Origin: Spongilla lacustris
Lineage: Eukaryota > Porifera > Demospongiae > Spongillida > Spongillidae
Assembly: GCA_949361645.1 (NCBI GenBank)
Contig: OX442429.1
Coordinates: 3,451,147-3,515,146 of the forward strand
Length of the DNA: 64,000 bases
Reading direction: 5' to 3'
Shown: positions 21,631-33,410 of the stretch, in pieces
Position numbering within the stretch: the stretch's first letter is position 1
How the letters are laid out: each line of letters starts with the position of its first letter
The notes under the pieces: model-generated
Told to the model about the DNA's origin: nothing
The model's input: the letters and a program-made list of their open reading frames with translations, nothing else
The model's database searches: none
Program-made: the position numbers and the translations under genes

Positions 21631-21845
21631 TAGTGTATGTGTATATGTAATGTGGTTGTATTGTAGTAAGTATTATTCTTATCTATATGGCAGACTGAGC
21701 ATTGTGCTTGTGAGAGCAACTCCAGGGCTATCCTTGCAAGATCCTTGCAGGTGGCAGGCATACAGGTGGATGCTATTGATATGTTAGTTCATTCTGTGTG
21801 TATTTGTATGTATCCATTATGTATTTATCCTCTTAAATAAAAATA

Positions 21846-21876
<31 letters not shown>

Positions 21877-21894
21877 TACATGTATACTATATTA

Positions 21895-22290
21895 CTATAT
21901 GTTACCTTGGTTCCATGGAAATGTGGAAAACTTCTTATACATGTATGGGGTGCAACATGTGTGGACACCTATGCACCTTCCTATAGCAGAATTGCATCAC
22001 AGGAGGCAGGGGCAGTTGCTGACCGAGCTGAGAGAAGAAAATCCAACAAAATACTCAAATATGGAGCCCAATATGTATCTGTTTACTCCAGTTGTCATAG
22101 AAACATCGGGTGTGTTTGGAAAACAGACTCTTTCTTTCTTAAAGGATCGTGCTTGTTGTGTTCGTAAGCTGTCAGGAGAAGTGAAGTCCTTTCCATATCT
22201 ACTTCAACGCCTCGCTGTAGCAGTACAGCGAGGTAATGCTGTCTCAGTCCTGGGCACCTTTGCTAGCGAAGATTGCCTTGTTTTTGAGGA
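21895..22290 (+). pseudogene. Fragment of a third RT type, C-terminal end
   Basis: Two frames joined near 22050 read VDTYAPSYSRIASQEAGAVA, DRAERRKSNK, then NMYLFTPVVIETSGVFGKQT, LSFLKDR and YLLQRLAVAVQRGNAVSVLG. This is the C-terminal block (DTYAPS...TSGVFG...LSVAVQRGNA) of another RT family found in many invertebrate genomes, different from the neighbours. One frameshift is visible. The AT-rich (TAAATA)n tail at 22376-22405 probably marks its 3' end. Confidence 0.6.
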
Positions 22291-22424
22291 CAGTGATGCA
22301 TATTCATCCATTCATTATTCTATGTATGTATGTATCTTTCTATGTTTAACATTAAACCATGACCTTATTTAGTGTGAAATAAATAAATTAATAAATAAGT
22401 AATAATAAAAATTTGACATCCCCT

Positions 22425-22970
22425 AGGCCATCACACTCTCACCTGCAAGCAGGGTGGTGATGTTGTCTCCCACCACAATAAACTCTGAGACACCCTAGCA
22501 GAGACCTGTCGCAGGGCCCACTTGTGTGTTAAGGTGGAGGCAGGAAGTAACCTCACCCTTGACCATAGCCACTCCTGCCCAGCTGACATCCTGGTACCCA
22601 ACTGGTCTGTGGGTAAGCCAGCAGCCTTTGACCTATCTGTGACATCACTGCTCAATTTAAACGTTTTGATGGAAGCGGGACTCACAGCTGGTGCAGCCGC
22701 CAGATCTACTGAGCTGAGGAAGCATGAGGCAAATGATGGAAAGTGCAGGGAGCTTGGGTGGGTCTGTGTCCCCATGGTTGTTGAAGCTTATGGTGCTTAG
22801 GGTGCTGAAGCCATGGAGTCATTGTCGTGTCTGGCCTCTCGCCTAGCAACTAGTTCCAACAAGGCAAGGGCTGCTGTCCTAAATAGCCTGTATGGCAAGC
22901 TAAATCTCTATCTAGTTAAAGCAAATGCCACTGCTATGCTGTCTAGATGCTTTGCCTCAGACATGTAGAC
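22425..22970 (+). pseudogene. Second RT-family C-terminus, copy 4
   Basis: Starting inside the knuckle (HHTLTCKQGGDVVSHHNKL), it continues RRAHLCVKVEAGSNLTLDHS, PADILVPNWSVGKPAAFDLS, GLTAGAAARSTELRKHEA, ELGWVCVPMVVEAYGA, stop, GAEAMES and on to KANATAMLSRCFASDM. Two stops (near 22488 and 22798) interrupt an otherwise single frame. It is 5'-truncated. Confidence 0.65.
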
Positions 22971-23184
22971 AGTTACATATATATAATTATAATAATTATA
23001 CTCATGTTATAGTGATATGATGTATATGTATGCCTTCATTAAAATGAGATTTTGTATGTTTCATTCAATGTCATGTAATATGTACATATACACATGATAC
23101 AATAGAACAAACAGTTAATACTCATTTCACCTGGTGAGGATGGCTGTGGCATTGGCTCTCACTGTAAAAGTCATTAAGTACTGT

Positions 23185-23545
23185 GGACATGGGCCTGCAT
23201 GTTAGGGTGGCGAGTCAGGAGGCCAACTGGGAGAAAGCTTCTACAGCTTCTCTGACCCAAGCATCATACAACACAGTAACAAGAGGAACACACTGCCAGC
23301 CCAGTTCACAGCATTTGGCATCATTGGTCACATGCTTCCACTCTTCAGCAGCTAGGGCAGCATAGCCTGCAGACATCCCCATCAAGGCAAGGGTATTAAG
23401 CAGAGAAGCCCAATTCGTCATTACTAGATCAGCAGGCCTGGTATGGCTATGGTCAGTGGTGAGGTCATTGCTAGCTTCAATCTGTATACACTGTTGGCAT
23501 GTTTCGGCCGGCACATCACGTAGGATGTTGTGCTGGATTACTATA
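23185..23545 (-). pseudogene. Second RT-family C-terminus, minus-strand copy 5
   Basis: The minus-strand frame 23514-23215 gives DLTTDHSHTRPADLVMTNW, LLNTLALMGMSAGYAALAAE, NDAKCCELGWQCVPLV and VREAVEAFSQLAS. It lacks the GKPAAFD block by deletion and both the 5' and knuckle parts. It faces copy 4. Confidence 0.6.
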
Positions 23546-24211
23546 GATCACCTCCATGTTTACAGGTGGCGGCATGATGTCAAAGAGGGTGAAGGATATT
23601 CAGTTTCTGGTTAAAGCCATAATTGGACCCCTGAGATATGTCAAGTCCAAGCCACCACTTTATGGCAACGTAAAAAACTGGTGGTTCCAGGTGTAGATGC
23701 AACCCTTGTGATGAAATCACTGAAAGCCAAGAGGATACATTAGCCTAGGGAACAGGGAGCAAGCATGCCCTATCAGCAGTTGATGAACTTTAATAAAGCA
23801 AATTGAACATGTGGGTGTCCAATAATCGTGAAAGTTTTTTTGGTAGTCTTTAGGAGCAAAGAGAAAAAGTCTCGTTCTGCAGTGCCTCATGGGACGGAAC
23901 AGAACTTTGAATCTTTAAAAATCTGGTATTCTCGAACAGAGGTGACGATTGTTCTAGCACCTTAACCCAGAGGAACAGATAGATGCTACGTAGGCTGCAG
24001 GTGTATGATAACTCATGACTGCTGCATTCAGTGACAGTATAGTACTGCTTATAAAGTCTTAAAGTCCGTTATAGGTTATAGAGCTATGTTCTTTTCCAAT
24101 ATAAACGCTTCCAAGGCGCTGAATTAAGGCTAAAGTTAAGTCGACAGAACTACACCTCTATAGAAGCTATGGTAAACCTCGCTGTTCCTGCATGTGGTTC
24201 CTTTATTGTTT
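23546..24211. other. Spacer before the right inverted repeat
   Basis: I see no gene, repeat family or hairpin here. It is moderately AT-rich and unique within the window. Confidence 0.35.
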
Positions 24212-25156
24212 CCGGCCCGGTGCGTTGAATCGATTGTTTCACAAATATATGCCGTACATGTACATCGTTCATGACCGGCTGCCACTGAGTCAATAGCCCG
24301 TCAAATGGCACTGATAAAGTCGACTTGTACAACACAATCCAGCGACGGAACTGGCCATGTATCAAACCGGCTCCATGCTCCTCTCAACAATTTCCTAACG
24401 TAAAACCCATTCCAATTCCTGGAAATTTCGTTCCGATATACTGCATGGGAGATCGAACGAGATACTTGAGTCAAAGATCGAATGGATTGTTCCGAATACT
24501 CGAGAATCCGGAATAATACATTCGATGTTTAGGTATCCGGACGTTATGAATGACGGTTTCCGTATACTGGAAAGATCGAACGCATTATTCAGGATACTCG
24601 AGTGTCCGGAATATTTCGTTCGACTTTCGCTGTTCATGAATAACGGTACAAAAGATAGAACGAATTATTCCGGATACAGGAGAATCCGGAATGATTCATT
24701 CGATCTTTGGGTATCCGGAAGCTATTAATGTCGGTTTCCGTATACTAAAAAGATCGAACAAAATATTCGGGATACTCAAGTATACGGGATATTTCGTTCG
24801 ACTTTTGTTGCCCATGAATAACGGTTTAAAAGAGCGAATGAATTCTTCCGGATACTCGAGAATCCGGAATAATGCATTCGATCTTTGGGTATCCGGCGAC
24901 TATGAATGTTGTTTTCCGTATACTACAAAGATCGAACGAAATATTCGGGATACTCGAGTATCCGGAATATTTCGTTCGACTTTATTGTCCATGAATAACG
25001 GTTACAAAGATCGAATGAATTCTTCCGGATACTCGAGAATACGGAATAATGCATTCGATGTTTGAAGAGTGTTCGACGTTTCAAGCAGTTATTCATAGAC
25101 CAAAAGTATCGAACGATATTTTGGAATTTTGCAACAAACGGCTGCCCATAGTCGAC
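24212..25156. repeat. Right long inverted repeat
   Basis: Reverse complement of 11673-12600, including the shared frame (QFRRWIVLYKS on the minus strand here) and the CTCGAG-centred palindromic units. Small differences, such as a shorter ACATGT run near 24255, show that the arms are not being kept strictly identical. Confidence 0.9.
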
Positions 25157-25412
25157 AGCGCTTTCCAAGTGTGGCCATTGGATCGTGATCGTGAGCACGT
25201 TTCTTTTTCAAGTGACTGCACGTGACACGGTAATTGTTTATTTAAATTCATAGAAGTGAATTTCATTATGCATAGATGCCATTATTATTTTTTTCTCTGC
25301 ATGTAAAAACTTCCAGCAATATCAGGACACACGCGCGTGGATTAAAAGCTTGTGTTAGATGCATGCATACATTGACTGTGTACTAGATGCACTAGGAATG
25401 ATATATAACTAG

Positions 25413-25898
25413 GTGTATGATGAGGATAACATAACTATGAATTTTATTAATGAATGCAGTCATTTCATACCATCTGATCTTGAAGAACTAGAAAAACATG
25501 TGTATTTATTTCCAACTTCCTTTCAATATAGTACTGAAGGATACAACATATATGGAAAATTGTTAAAGGATGGACTTATCTTTTATGCTCAAAATTTCAG
25601 CAAGTCAGCAAAACGCAAAAGTTCTGTATGCTATTACAAAGACACCAATGGCAAGAGGAGGTATGGTAAAATATTGGGATTCATCATGATGAACCCTCCT
25701 AGTGCTATGGTGAGACCATTCAAGGTTAAGACACAATCATTACTGTCTGTTGCTGGTCCAGCATGTAGAGACACTCTTCAGGTGTACAAAGATGAGGACA
25801 TTTTAGGTGCATGTGACTTGTTTGTTGAAGTCACTGATGGAGAATGTGAGACCATAATTTCAATCTCTAATATCATTACAAGAGCTGTATTAGTTCAG
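25413..25898 (+). pseudogene. KDZ-transposase-like C-terminal exon
   Basis: An ATG-initiated frame reads DLEELEKHVYLFPTSFQYS, EGYNIYGKLLKDGLIFYAQN, SAKRKSSVCYYKD and RRYGKILGFIM, ending ISISNIITRAVLVQ at a GT donor (25899). The pattern (visible surface tyrosines, short basic NSY-like strand, YG-I-xxF strand) is what follows the catalytic core in KDZ-type (Kyakuja-Dileera-Zisupton) transposases and in many sponge and cnidarian orphans. The catalytic core is not in this exon. It begins 257 bp outside the right inverted repeat. The family is a recognition call at low certainty. Confidence 0.4.
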
Positions 25899-25934
25899 GT
25901 ACATAATATAACATGCTATCAAGGAACCAAATAA

Positions 25935-26300
25935 CTATGAACATCATTAATGTTCAAAGTCTGAGCACAAGTTGAATGTCTTCTTCGCATTGTACTATAC
26001 ATGTTTTGTTTTATTATCATATCAATATCCATCACTTTCCTTCACTTGACTCGAGTTGAGATCTACAAAGGCAATCATCAGTTGCTAAAAGGCACATGCA
26101 TGTGGGATTTTTCTGCAAAGGCATATCCACATTTATTACCATATATGCTGGGTAGTATAAGGATCATGCATGTCTGAATAGCTGGCATGAAACATTCATA
26201 ATCGATCATGAAAGACTTCTTACATTAAATTGTAATGTGCCATACTTTAGCACTTGCTACAGCATGCAGGTGCTAAACATAATTAATTAATCCAATGAAA
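25935..26300. other. Spacer, AT-rich
   Basis: No gene supported. A GCATG-type repeat begins at its right edge. Confidence 0.3.
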
Positions 26301-26317
26301 TTATTCCATTCAAGATT

Positions 26318-26560
26318 AGCATGCATGATCCATGCATGGTCATGCATGGCTTCTAGCACCTTGAAAGTAGCTCCATGCATACCATGAAACATCATGCATG
26401 AAACATGCATGACCATGCAAGACACTTTTCCTTGGGCTGGTTTTAGGTAGCAACTCCTGCTCCTGCTCCTGCTCCTGTTCCTGGTTTTAGGTAGCAACTC
26501 CTGCTCCTGCTCCTGGTTTTAGGTAGCAACTCCTGCTCCTGCTCCTGGTTTTAGCTACAC
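26318..26560. repeat. GCATG array followed by CTCCTG minisatellite
   Basis: GCATG-rich units (26318-26415) are followed by three units of TTTTAGGTAGCAACTCCTGC plus extra CTCCTG hexamers (26437-26560). Both repeats are the same two types found together at 9146-9475. Here no inverted arm is visible, so it may be a solo end of the fold-back family. It ends about 290 bp upstream of the CHAT gene start. Confidence 0.8.
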
Positions 26561-26846
26561 CCAGCTGTCCAGGTAAGCTGTTAACGGAAGACTACATGTA
26601 CTGTAAGAACAAAAATTAAATGGCGGAATTTTGGTACTGACTTGTCACTCCACGTAAACGGCACTGTTTAGCGAAGCTCACGTTATATGTGCATATCTGT
26701 CATGTTTGTGATGGATTATATGCGAGCTGGCGAGTAATGGCAATGCTTCGTTACCGTTTTAAAAACGCTCGATCGAAAACCACGCCCACTAAAGCCAATC
26801 CGAAGCCAATCCTACATAGGACCCACTACCGTGGGTCCTGATATTT
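26561..26846 (+). promoter_or_regulatory. Putative upstream region of the TPR-CHAT gene
   Basis: This is the only space between the CTCCTG array and the ATG. It contains an inverted repeat, TAGGACCCACTACCGTGGGTCCT (hairpin arms AGGACCCAC/GTGGGTCCT at about 26817-26839), just 7 bases before the ATG at 26847. No TATA box or defined factor site was identified. Whether the hairpin lies in the 5' UTR is unknown. Confidence 0.3.
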
Positions 26847-29800
26847 ATGATTATAGAAATGTTAAAGCTCCGGGGTGACTGTTGCATTGGGGAAAAAAAG
26901 TACCTTGAAGCAATTGATCTTTATACCAGAGCACTGGACGCGAATGAGCCTTTTACTTTCAAGATTCTTACTAATCGGAGCGTGGCGTACAACCTCCTTC
27001 AAGTATTCTCCGAAGCACTCCAGGATGCGAATGCATCGCTTTGCCTTGAACCGTCACGTGCTCGAGCATATTTACAGAAGTGTACTGCCTTCACCGGACT
27101 CAAGCGATACGAAGACGCCATGACAGCTGCACAGAAAGGATACAAGGTACTAGTAAGCCTAAGTGGTGACGAAAAAAGAATAGCAGAGAAATGCGTAGAT
27201 AGATGGATAGAGGGAGCTATGGGTATGTTGGGAAGTCAGGATACTAGCACATTATTATTACGCGAGGCTTTGGCATTTGAGCAGGACAAGTTTATCTGCA
27301 TCTCCAAAGCGTGCGGTATGGCGCTTTCATGTTTTGCTCTCTCAAAAAAGCGTGGTACTACCTGTGACCTTAGCATTGCCAGCGACTTTGAACTGCTACG
27401 AAGCTTTGTGTTTCCGTGCTTAACGCTCGCAGAGTTGGCGTCCTTTCTAGGCTTACCTTCCCAAGAATTATCGTCCTGTCTTGGCATACCTCTCCATGAA
27501 TTACTGCCCACAGACTTAATAACAGACTTGCTTTCTCAACACTTACTTAACCTGGACTTACTGGCCCTAGGCTTTCTGGCCCTTGATCACCTGTTTATTG
27601 ATCTTGATCATATATTGGAGGCATTTGGATATGAGGGTGCATGTAGGTCTGAGGTCCTAAGGTGTGCTAAGTCCTGGGTATCATTATTGCGTAGGTGCAT
27701 AGTGATGACCATGTCTTCAAGAGTTCCAGAGTGCATAAGTGATGAATTGCTTTCTGCATCGAATGAATTATGCCAACACCTAAATGCAGTCAATGACACT
27801 TTGCATCCAGTCATTCAACCTCTGCTGAGCCTTGCTATGCTAGTTGTGTTTGGTCAGTGTTGCAGCTTAAATGTTTCCAACAAGTGCTTGCATGCCTGCC
27901 AACTTTTCTGCCAAAGTTGCCTTGTTTTTTTTGAGGAAACTTTTTTTCTCAGAGACTTCAAGGAGCTGAAAGTACTTATACATGTACAGTGCCTTTCTGC
28001 TTGGAAGGATTTTGAGGATTATTATACTGAAGCTGAAAGTAAATTTGTCGAAAAAATTGTCAAAGCAACAGAAGAATGCATAGAGCAGTGTCCGCAAAGT
28101 TATATAAAGAAGGATGCTTCATCCGTTGTAGGGGCTGTAAAAAATGACCAACAACTGCGTAGAAGTCTATTGCTTGCAGAAGACTTGGTTGAAAACATTG
28201 GTAAGATACATTGTATTTGCTGTTTTCCATAACCACTATGGGTTGTTGTGTTGTCAATGTTAGAAGAGGAAAACTTTCTGCATAGGTGTGTGTAGCTCTG
28301 TGGAAATTGAAGTGGCCTGTCAGTGTTAATGTTTTCTTCTTTTCACAGGTACTTTCATCAAACTAAAGGAGGATGCGCTGGCCTTTAAAGCTTTAGGAGC
28401 TGTTCACTCCACCTACTGGAAGTGTTTCCATTCATATATTCATCAACATCAACAGTCTCGTTGTATTAATGAGTTGTTCTACAAAGTCCAAAAATTGTAT
28501 CTTGCATATCTCAGGGAAAGATCTGCTACACATCTTGCTGATCATGACATACTGGTCACGTGGAAAGGTATCTTGGTCTCATTAGGCATGGGAAGTGAGT
28601 TTTTGAAGACATCACAGGCTATCATCTCACTGTACCTACCTGACGAGACCTGCAATGTGCACCAGACCCAACAGCTGGCTGATGACCACAAGACCAGAAC
28701 GGGGGAGATTGTGAAGTGTCAGGGTGGAAAGGTACTCTCCTGTTCTGAACCATCGCATGCTAGAGCATTTTTACAGGCGTGTACTGCTCTTATTGGACTC
28801 GAGCGATATGAGGTTGCCCAGGAAGGATACAAGTTAAGTGATGACCAAAGCATGATAGCAAAATGTGTAGAAAAGTGGATGGAGGCAAATCAGAGTATGT
28901 GTCAAAGTGATATTAAAGAGCTGCTTGGGAAGGATTTTGGTCACGATAAATTTGTGTCCATATCTGATGCGTGCGTAGCATCCATTTCATATTTTCTTCT
29001 CACAAGTGAGTGTGGCACTACTTTAGACATTAGCATAGCCAATGATTTTGTCAAGAGGCATTTGGACGAAGTCAAAAAAGTCTTGCCACAGTTGAGTACC
29101 CAACATATATCTACCCTGGACAAACTGGACTTACAGGAGCTACATTTTTGTATTCTAGATCGTCTGTTTGAGGATATTGCTCGTCATTTGGGATTGTTTG
29201 GAAATGGAGGTAGCTCTGAGATCCTAAGGTGTGCAAAGTCCTGGGTATCATCATTACGTAGTTGCAAGGAAGAAACCAAGTCCTTTAGAGTTGCAGAGTG
29301 CACTAGCAGTACAGTGCTTTCTTTATCTGATGAATTGTGTCAGCATTTAAATGCAATTGATCAAATTTTGCATCCAATCATTCAACCTCTGCTGAGCCTT
29401 GCTATGCTGGTTGTGTTCGGTCATTGTGAGGGTTTAAATCTTATGGTTGCAGAAAGGGCCTCCTCCTGCCAGCTGTTTGGTAGAGCTTGCCTGCTTTTCT
29501 TTGAGAAGACTGCTTTGCTCACAGACTTTATAGAACTAAGGTTGTATCTCTACATGGTATATTTCCACGCTTGGATGAGATTCTATGATAATTGGACAGA
29601 CGAAGAGATTGATTTTCTCAAGATCTTTGTTCGACGAGCAGAAGCATGCCTGGGGCAGTGTCCGCCATGTAATGCAAGGAGAGAGGCTTCAGTAGCAGTA
29701 AATGATGCTAAGGTCAGGCTCTTTCCGGATGATCCAGACATAAAAATAGCGTGTATTTGTGACATTGCTAGTATTATTGGTAAGGAGCCTCAGCATGATG

Positions 29801-31758
29801 CAATAAATGTTGTGAAAAATGCAATAAGTGAATTAAAAAATGGCCAACAACTGCGTAGGAGCCTATCGCTTGCAGAAGATTTGGTTGAAAACATTGGTAA
29901 GATATTTGCTGTTTCCTGTAACCACTATATGCATGGGTTGTTGTATTTTCAGCTTAGAAGTTCTACACAGGTGTGAGTATGGCTCTGTGCAAAGTATGCA
30001 GTGGCCTGTAAATATTGGTGTATTCATTTTTTGACAGGTACTTTGATCAAACTAAAGGAGCATGTGCTGGCCATTGAAGCATTTGAAGCTCTTCACTCCA
30101 CCTACTGGAATCGTTTCAAATCATATATTCTACTAAAGCAAGAGTCTCATTGTATTAATGATTTTTTCAAACTGCAGAAATCAATTTTTTTGAATCTTGT
30201 ACATTTCAGGGGAACACATGCTACACTTGTTGCAGACATGCTGGTCAAGTGGAAATGCCTGTACAGCGAGTTTTGTGCCATCCTGGTCTCATTAGGCATG
30301 GGAAGTGAGTGTTTGAAGACATCACAGGCTATCGACCTAGCTAACGAGACCAATGTGCACCATATCCAACAGTTGGCTGATGATCACAAGACCAGGACGG
30401 GGGAGATTGTTCAATGTCAAGGTGAAAAGGTACTCTCCTGTCTTCAAAAGCAGTCATACAGAGATGTCCAAGAGATGTTAGAACCAGACCAGGCAGTCAT
30501 TGAGTATAGTATTGATGCTCTTGAGGCTCCAAAGACCAAAGGGCTTGTCATGTGTTTAGTATCAGAGGGGAAACCCCTAATACTGGAACTAGAACCTGTC
30601 ACTGCAATGCTTGGCAACTGGGTTAACATGCTAAATGAAAAAAATAGAACATCTGATACAGAAAAGAGGACATATGAAGCTGCCATTGAACTGTGTAAAA
30701 TCTTGTTTCCAACGAGTATTGAAGCCATTGTAAAAAGAAGAGGTATTAAAAGATTATACCTATGCACTGATGCTTGGCTGGGTATGCTCCCTCTGGAGCT
30801 TTTGCCCATTGGAAAGCAACCACTGCATGAAGTATGCAGTTTATGTTATCTGTCTTCATGTCGAGAGCTCCTCAGACACAAGGTGATAAAAGAGATTGTG
30901 CCCCAAGCAGGTCAAACCAATCCAGGCTCAATAGAGTGTGTCATATTTGCTTATCCAGACTTCAATCTATCTGCTAACCATCCACAGCAACAGTCTGCAC
31001 CGAGTCCAGCACAGGGTAGTGTGAGGGGGGCCTTGCTTTCTAAAGGAATACAATTCCTTCTTCCTTCACAACTTTTGTCAGGTACATGTGAAACTCTGGA
31101 GTTATTACCAAATACGAAGAAAGAAGCAGAGTACATAATGAATGCTGTTAAAGCATCCAGACCCAAAATTAGCACAATTGAGTACAGAGAGAAGCAAGCC
31201 ACTTTGCCTAATGCTCTAAAGATGAAGTCCCCCTTCATTCTCCATTTTGCAACACATGGGTTTTCTGATCATCAGAAACGGTTTGGACGAGGATCGTTCT
31301 GGGATGACACCAACAGTGGACTATATCTTGCAGGAGCCAACGTGTTCTTGAAGGAGGAATTTGTGAAAATTCATCCTGATGTCAGTACGGGGGTACTGAC
31401 ATCTCTCGCTGTGTCTGGGATTGATCTGAGGGGGACTGCCCTTGTCTTCATCTCTGCTTGTGTCTCAGCAGTGGGGGCTGCTGACATAGGAGATGCTGTG
31501 AACAGCTTAGCGAAAGCATTCCGTGCTGCTGGTGCCCAGACTGTTGTTGCAACCATCTGGCCCCTAAGTGATGCCATGGCTCCCAATTTAGTCAAGCATT
31601 TTTATGAAGAGATTCTGAAAGATGATGTTACTCCTTCACAGGCTCTGTCAGCTGCAAAGAAGAAGGTACCAGCTGAACATGCTCACTGGCGCTGCTGGGG
31701 CTCACTGATATGTATTGGAGAAGACAAGCCACTCTTCAAGCATTGTGTACTTAAATAA
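26847..31758 (+). CDS. TPR-CHAT (caspase-like) protein, three exons, 1540 aa
   Basis: Exons 26847-28200, 28349-29896 and 30038-31758 have GTAAG donors, CAG acceptors and phase 1 at both introns; the spliced frame is open to TAA 31756. Exon 1 starts with TPR-like helices (CCIGEKKYLEAIDLYTRALD, LTNRSVAYNLLQ, RARAYLQKCTAFTGLKRYED), then a long helical region. Exon 2 repeats most of that module. Exon 3 holds a CHAT domain with the His in FATHG (about residue 1374) and the Cys in FISACVSAVG (about 1442), then AFRAAGAQTVVATIWPLSDA and PSQALSAAKKKV. CHAT domains are C14-like cysteine proteases of the caspase/separase clan, usually attached to TPRs that act as sensors. Both dyad residues are present, so activity is plausible. 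Substrate and role are unknown. Start at 26847; Met at 26859 is an alternative. Confidence 0.85.
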
Positions 31759-32590
31759 TGAACTCCCACCCTCACAGATGTTGAACATCACCAGAGTTTG
31801 GGGAATGCTGTGCCAAAATACATTGTCATGTGCTATCTGTATTGTATGCTACCCTATTTGATTTGTGCATACTAATGATACTGTAACATATGGATCTATT
31901 TTTTCCCATGGTTATAGTAAATTTCAACTTAACTTCTCTTTCCCTCACACTAACCTGTGATGGGGAGTGGTCCATCAAACAATTTCCACAGGTTGGAGGA
32001 TCTAGGAGTTCGCCAAGAGTGCAAATAGATTTACTTCTTGATGACTGTTTGATTTTTGTTGGTGTGTGTGTGCAGGATGAAAGTAGTACTTCCCCTCTAC
32101 CACACCCTCCTCTACTCCCCTCCACCACACCGCTTGAGCTCTGGCATCTACTAACGGCATGTACCTCTGCATTCCTCAGTGGGGTTTTTAATAACATGTG
32201 TACAGAAACTTCTTTGCAGGGTAAGCACTTTAAATATAAGTGTCCCGCTAGAGCAGTGGGAGCTTGACTTGTCTTGATGTTGCTGCTCAAAATTTCTGCT
32301 TGTGACCACCAAATTGCTTACATTGATGTCTCTTATACTAATTTCTCTTTGTCAAAATGTTATAGAAAAATGAATTTGTGATCAGTCTTCTCTTCTATTA
32401 CTCTATTCCCTGTTTGTGATGTAACTAGGTTTCTCCCTACTTCGCTCTGCCTTCGAGGGTCCATGCAGGTTGTCTCATTTTTACCCATATGCAGAGGGAA
32501 AGTCCACTATAGTTTTGTAATCGGTTTGTGTTATGTTGTATTTGTAAAATTCTATAACATACATCACAGAAAAACAACAACAAAATGACA
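31759..32590. other. Region downstream of the CHAT gene
   Basis: The 3' UTR should lie here. No canonical AATAAA was found close to the stop. A 125-codon + frame and a 154-codon - frame at 31826-32290 overlap in the same sequence, and neither resembles a known protein. I see nothing else. Confidence 0.35.
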
Positions 32591-33110
32591 CAATAAAAGA
32601 ATGAAACAAAAGTGTAGATTTTGGTAATTTAGTCGGTAGCCCAGCACCATCATCTATACCAACTCCGCTTCCCCACTTGGTGTGGGAACCGTGCAAGCTA
32701 AGATTCATTGCTTGAAGTATTGAGAAATAAAGGCAGCCATCCTGTGGTTTGCCCCAGTGGTTTGTCCCATATAATGCTTCTGTTTTGGCCTAGCCTTTTT
32801 CTAGTAAGAAATTTGCCTCTCTTCCCAGCATTCCATCAGTGGAAACAACAAAAGAGGTTGCTTGGTGTGCTTCAGCTCCACTGTTGTATTTTATTTCATT
32901 TTTCTTCTTCTGCTGAGGAAAGTACTGCATCAGTGTTCCGATGTATGTGAGATGGTGCATCGGTGTCAAGGCTATTGTCTGAGGTTGCCAGAGACCTCTA
33001 GAGAATGCTGATGTCAGCAAGATATCTATCAGTGGCAGGGGTACCATCTCTGATGTTAGCCTCCTTCACCATTGGCTCCTTTATCACATTCCTGAATGCT
33101 ATTTGTAAAT
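32590..33110 (-). pseudogene. 3' fragment of the 14-17 kb RLE retrotransposon family
   Basis: The minus strand repeats the last about 500 bp of the element ending at 17239: TDAPSHIHRNTDAVLSSAEE, FVVSTDGMLGREANFLLEKG, PLGQTTGW and the tail with KWGSGVGIDDGAGLPTKLPK. There are several frameshifts. It is a 5'-truncated sister of the 14152-17239 copy. Confidence 0.7.
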
Positions 33111-33277
33111 TATGTAATTTTACCATCACAGGAAGATATTGATGCACATGTTTCACAAAAAGCATAGCCAACCATTGTTACCCCTCCCTGGGCTTACAGA
33201 GGGTGGGCCATCATAACCTTACAAAGGGGAAAATCTTATGGGTACAGAGGGGTCCATTGTATCGTTATCTTCACGGG

Positions 33278-33296
33278 GGGGGGGGGGGGGGGGGGC
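33278..33296. repeat. Poly-G run
   Basis: About 19 G in a row. A poly-C run (33611-33638) followed by poly-A lies just before the scaffold gap. Confidence 0.9.
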
Positions 33297-33410
33297 AGTT
33301 ACTGTATTATAACCAGAATAACTGCTGAATATATCTCAGTCCAACGTGCACGTAACATGTATTCCTAGAATTGCAGTAGAATGGATTGAATGACATGTGA
33401 TATACATGTA

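Noticed and set aside
31826..32290. A 154-codon minus frame and a 125-codon plus frame after the CHAT gene.
   Set aside because: They overlap each other, show no motifs, and sit where a 3' UTR is expected.
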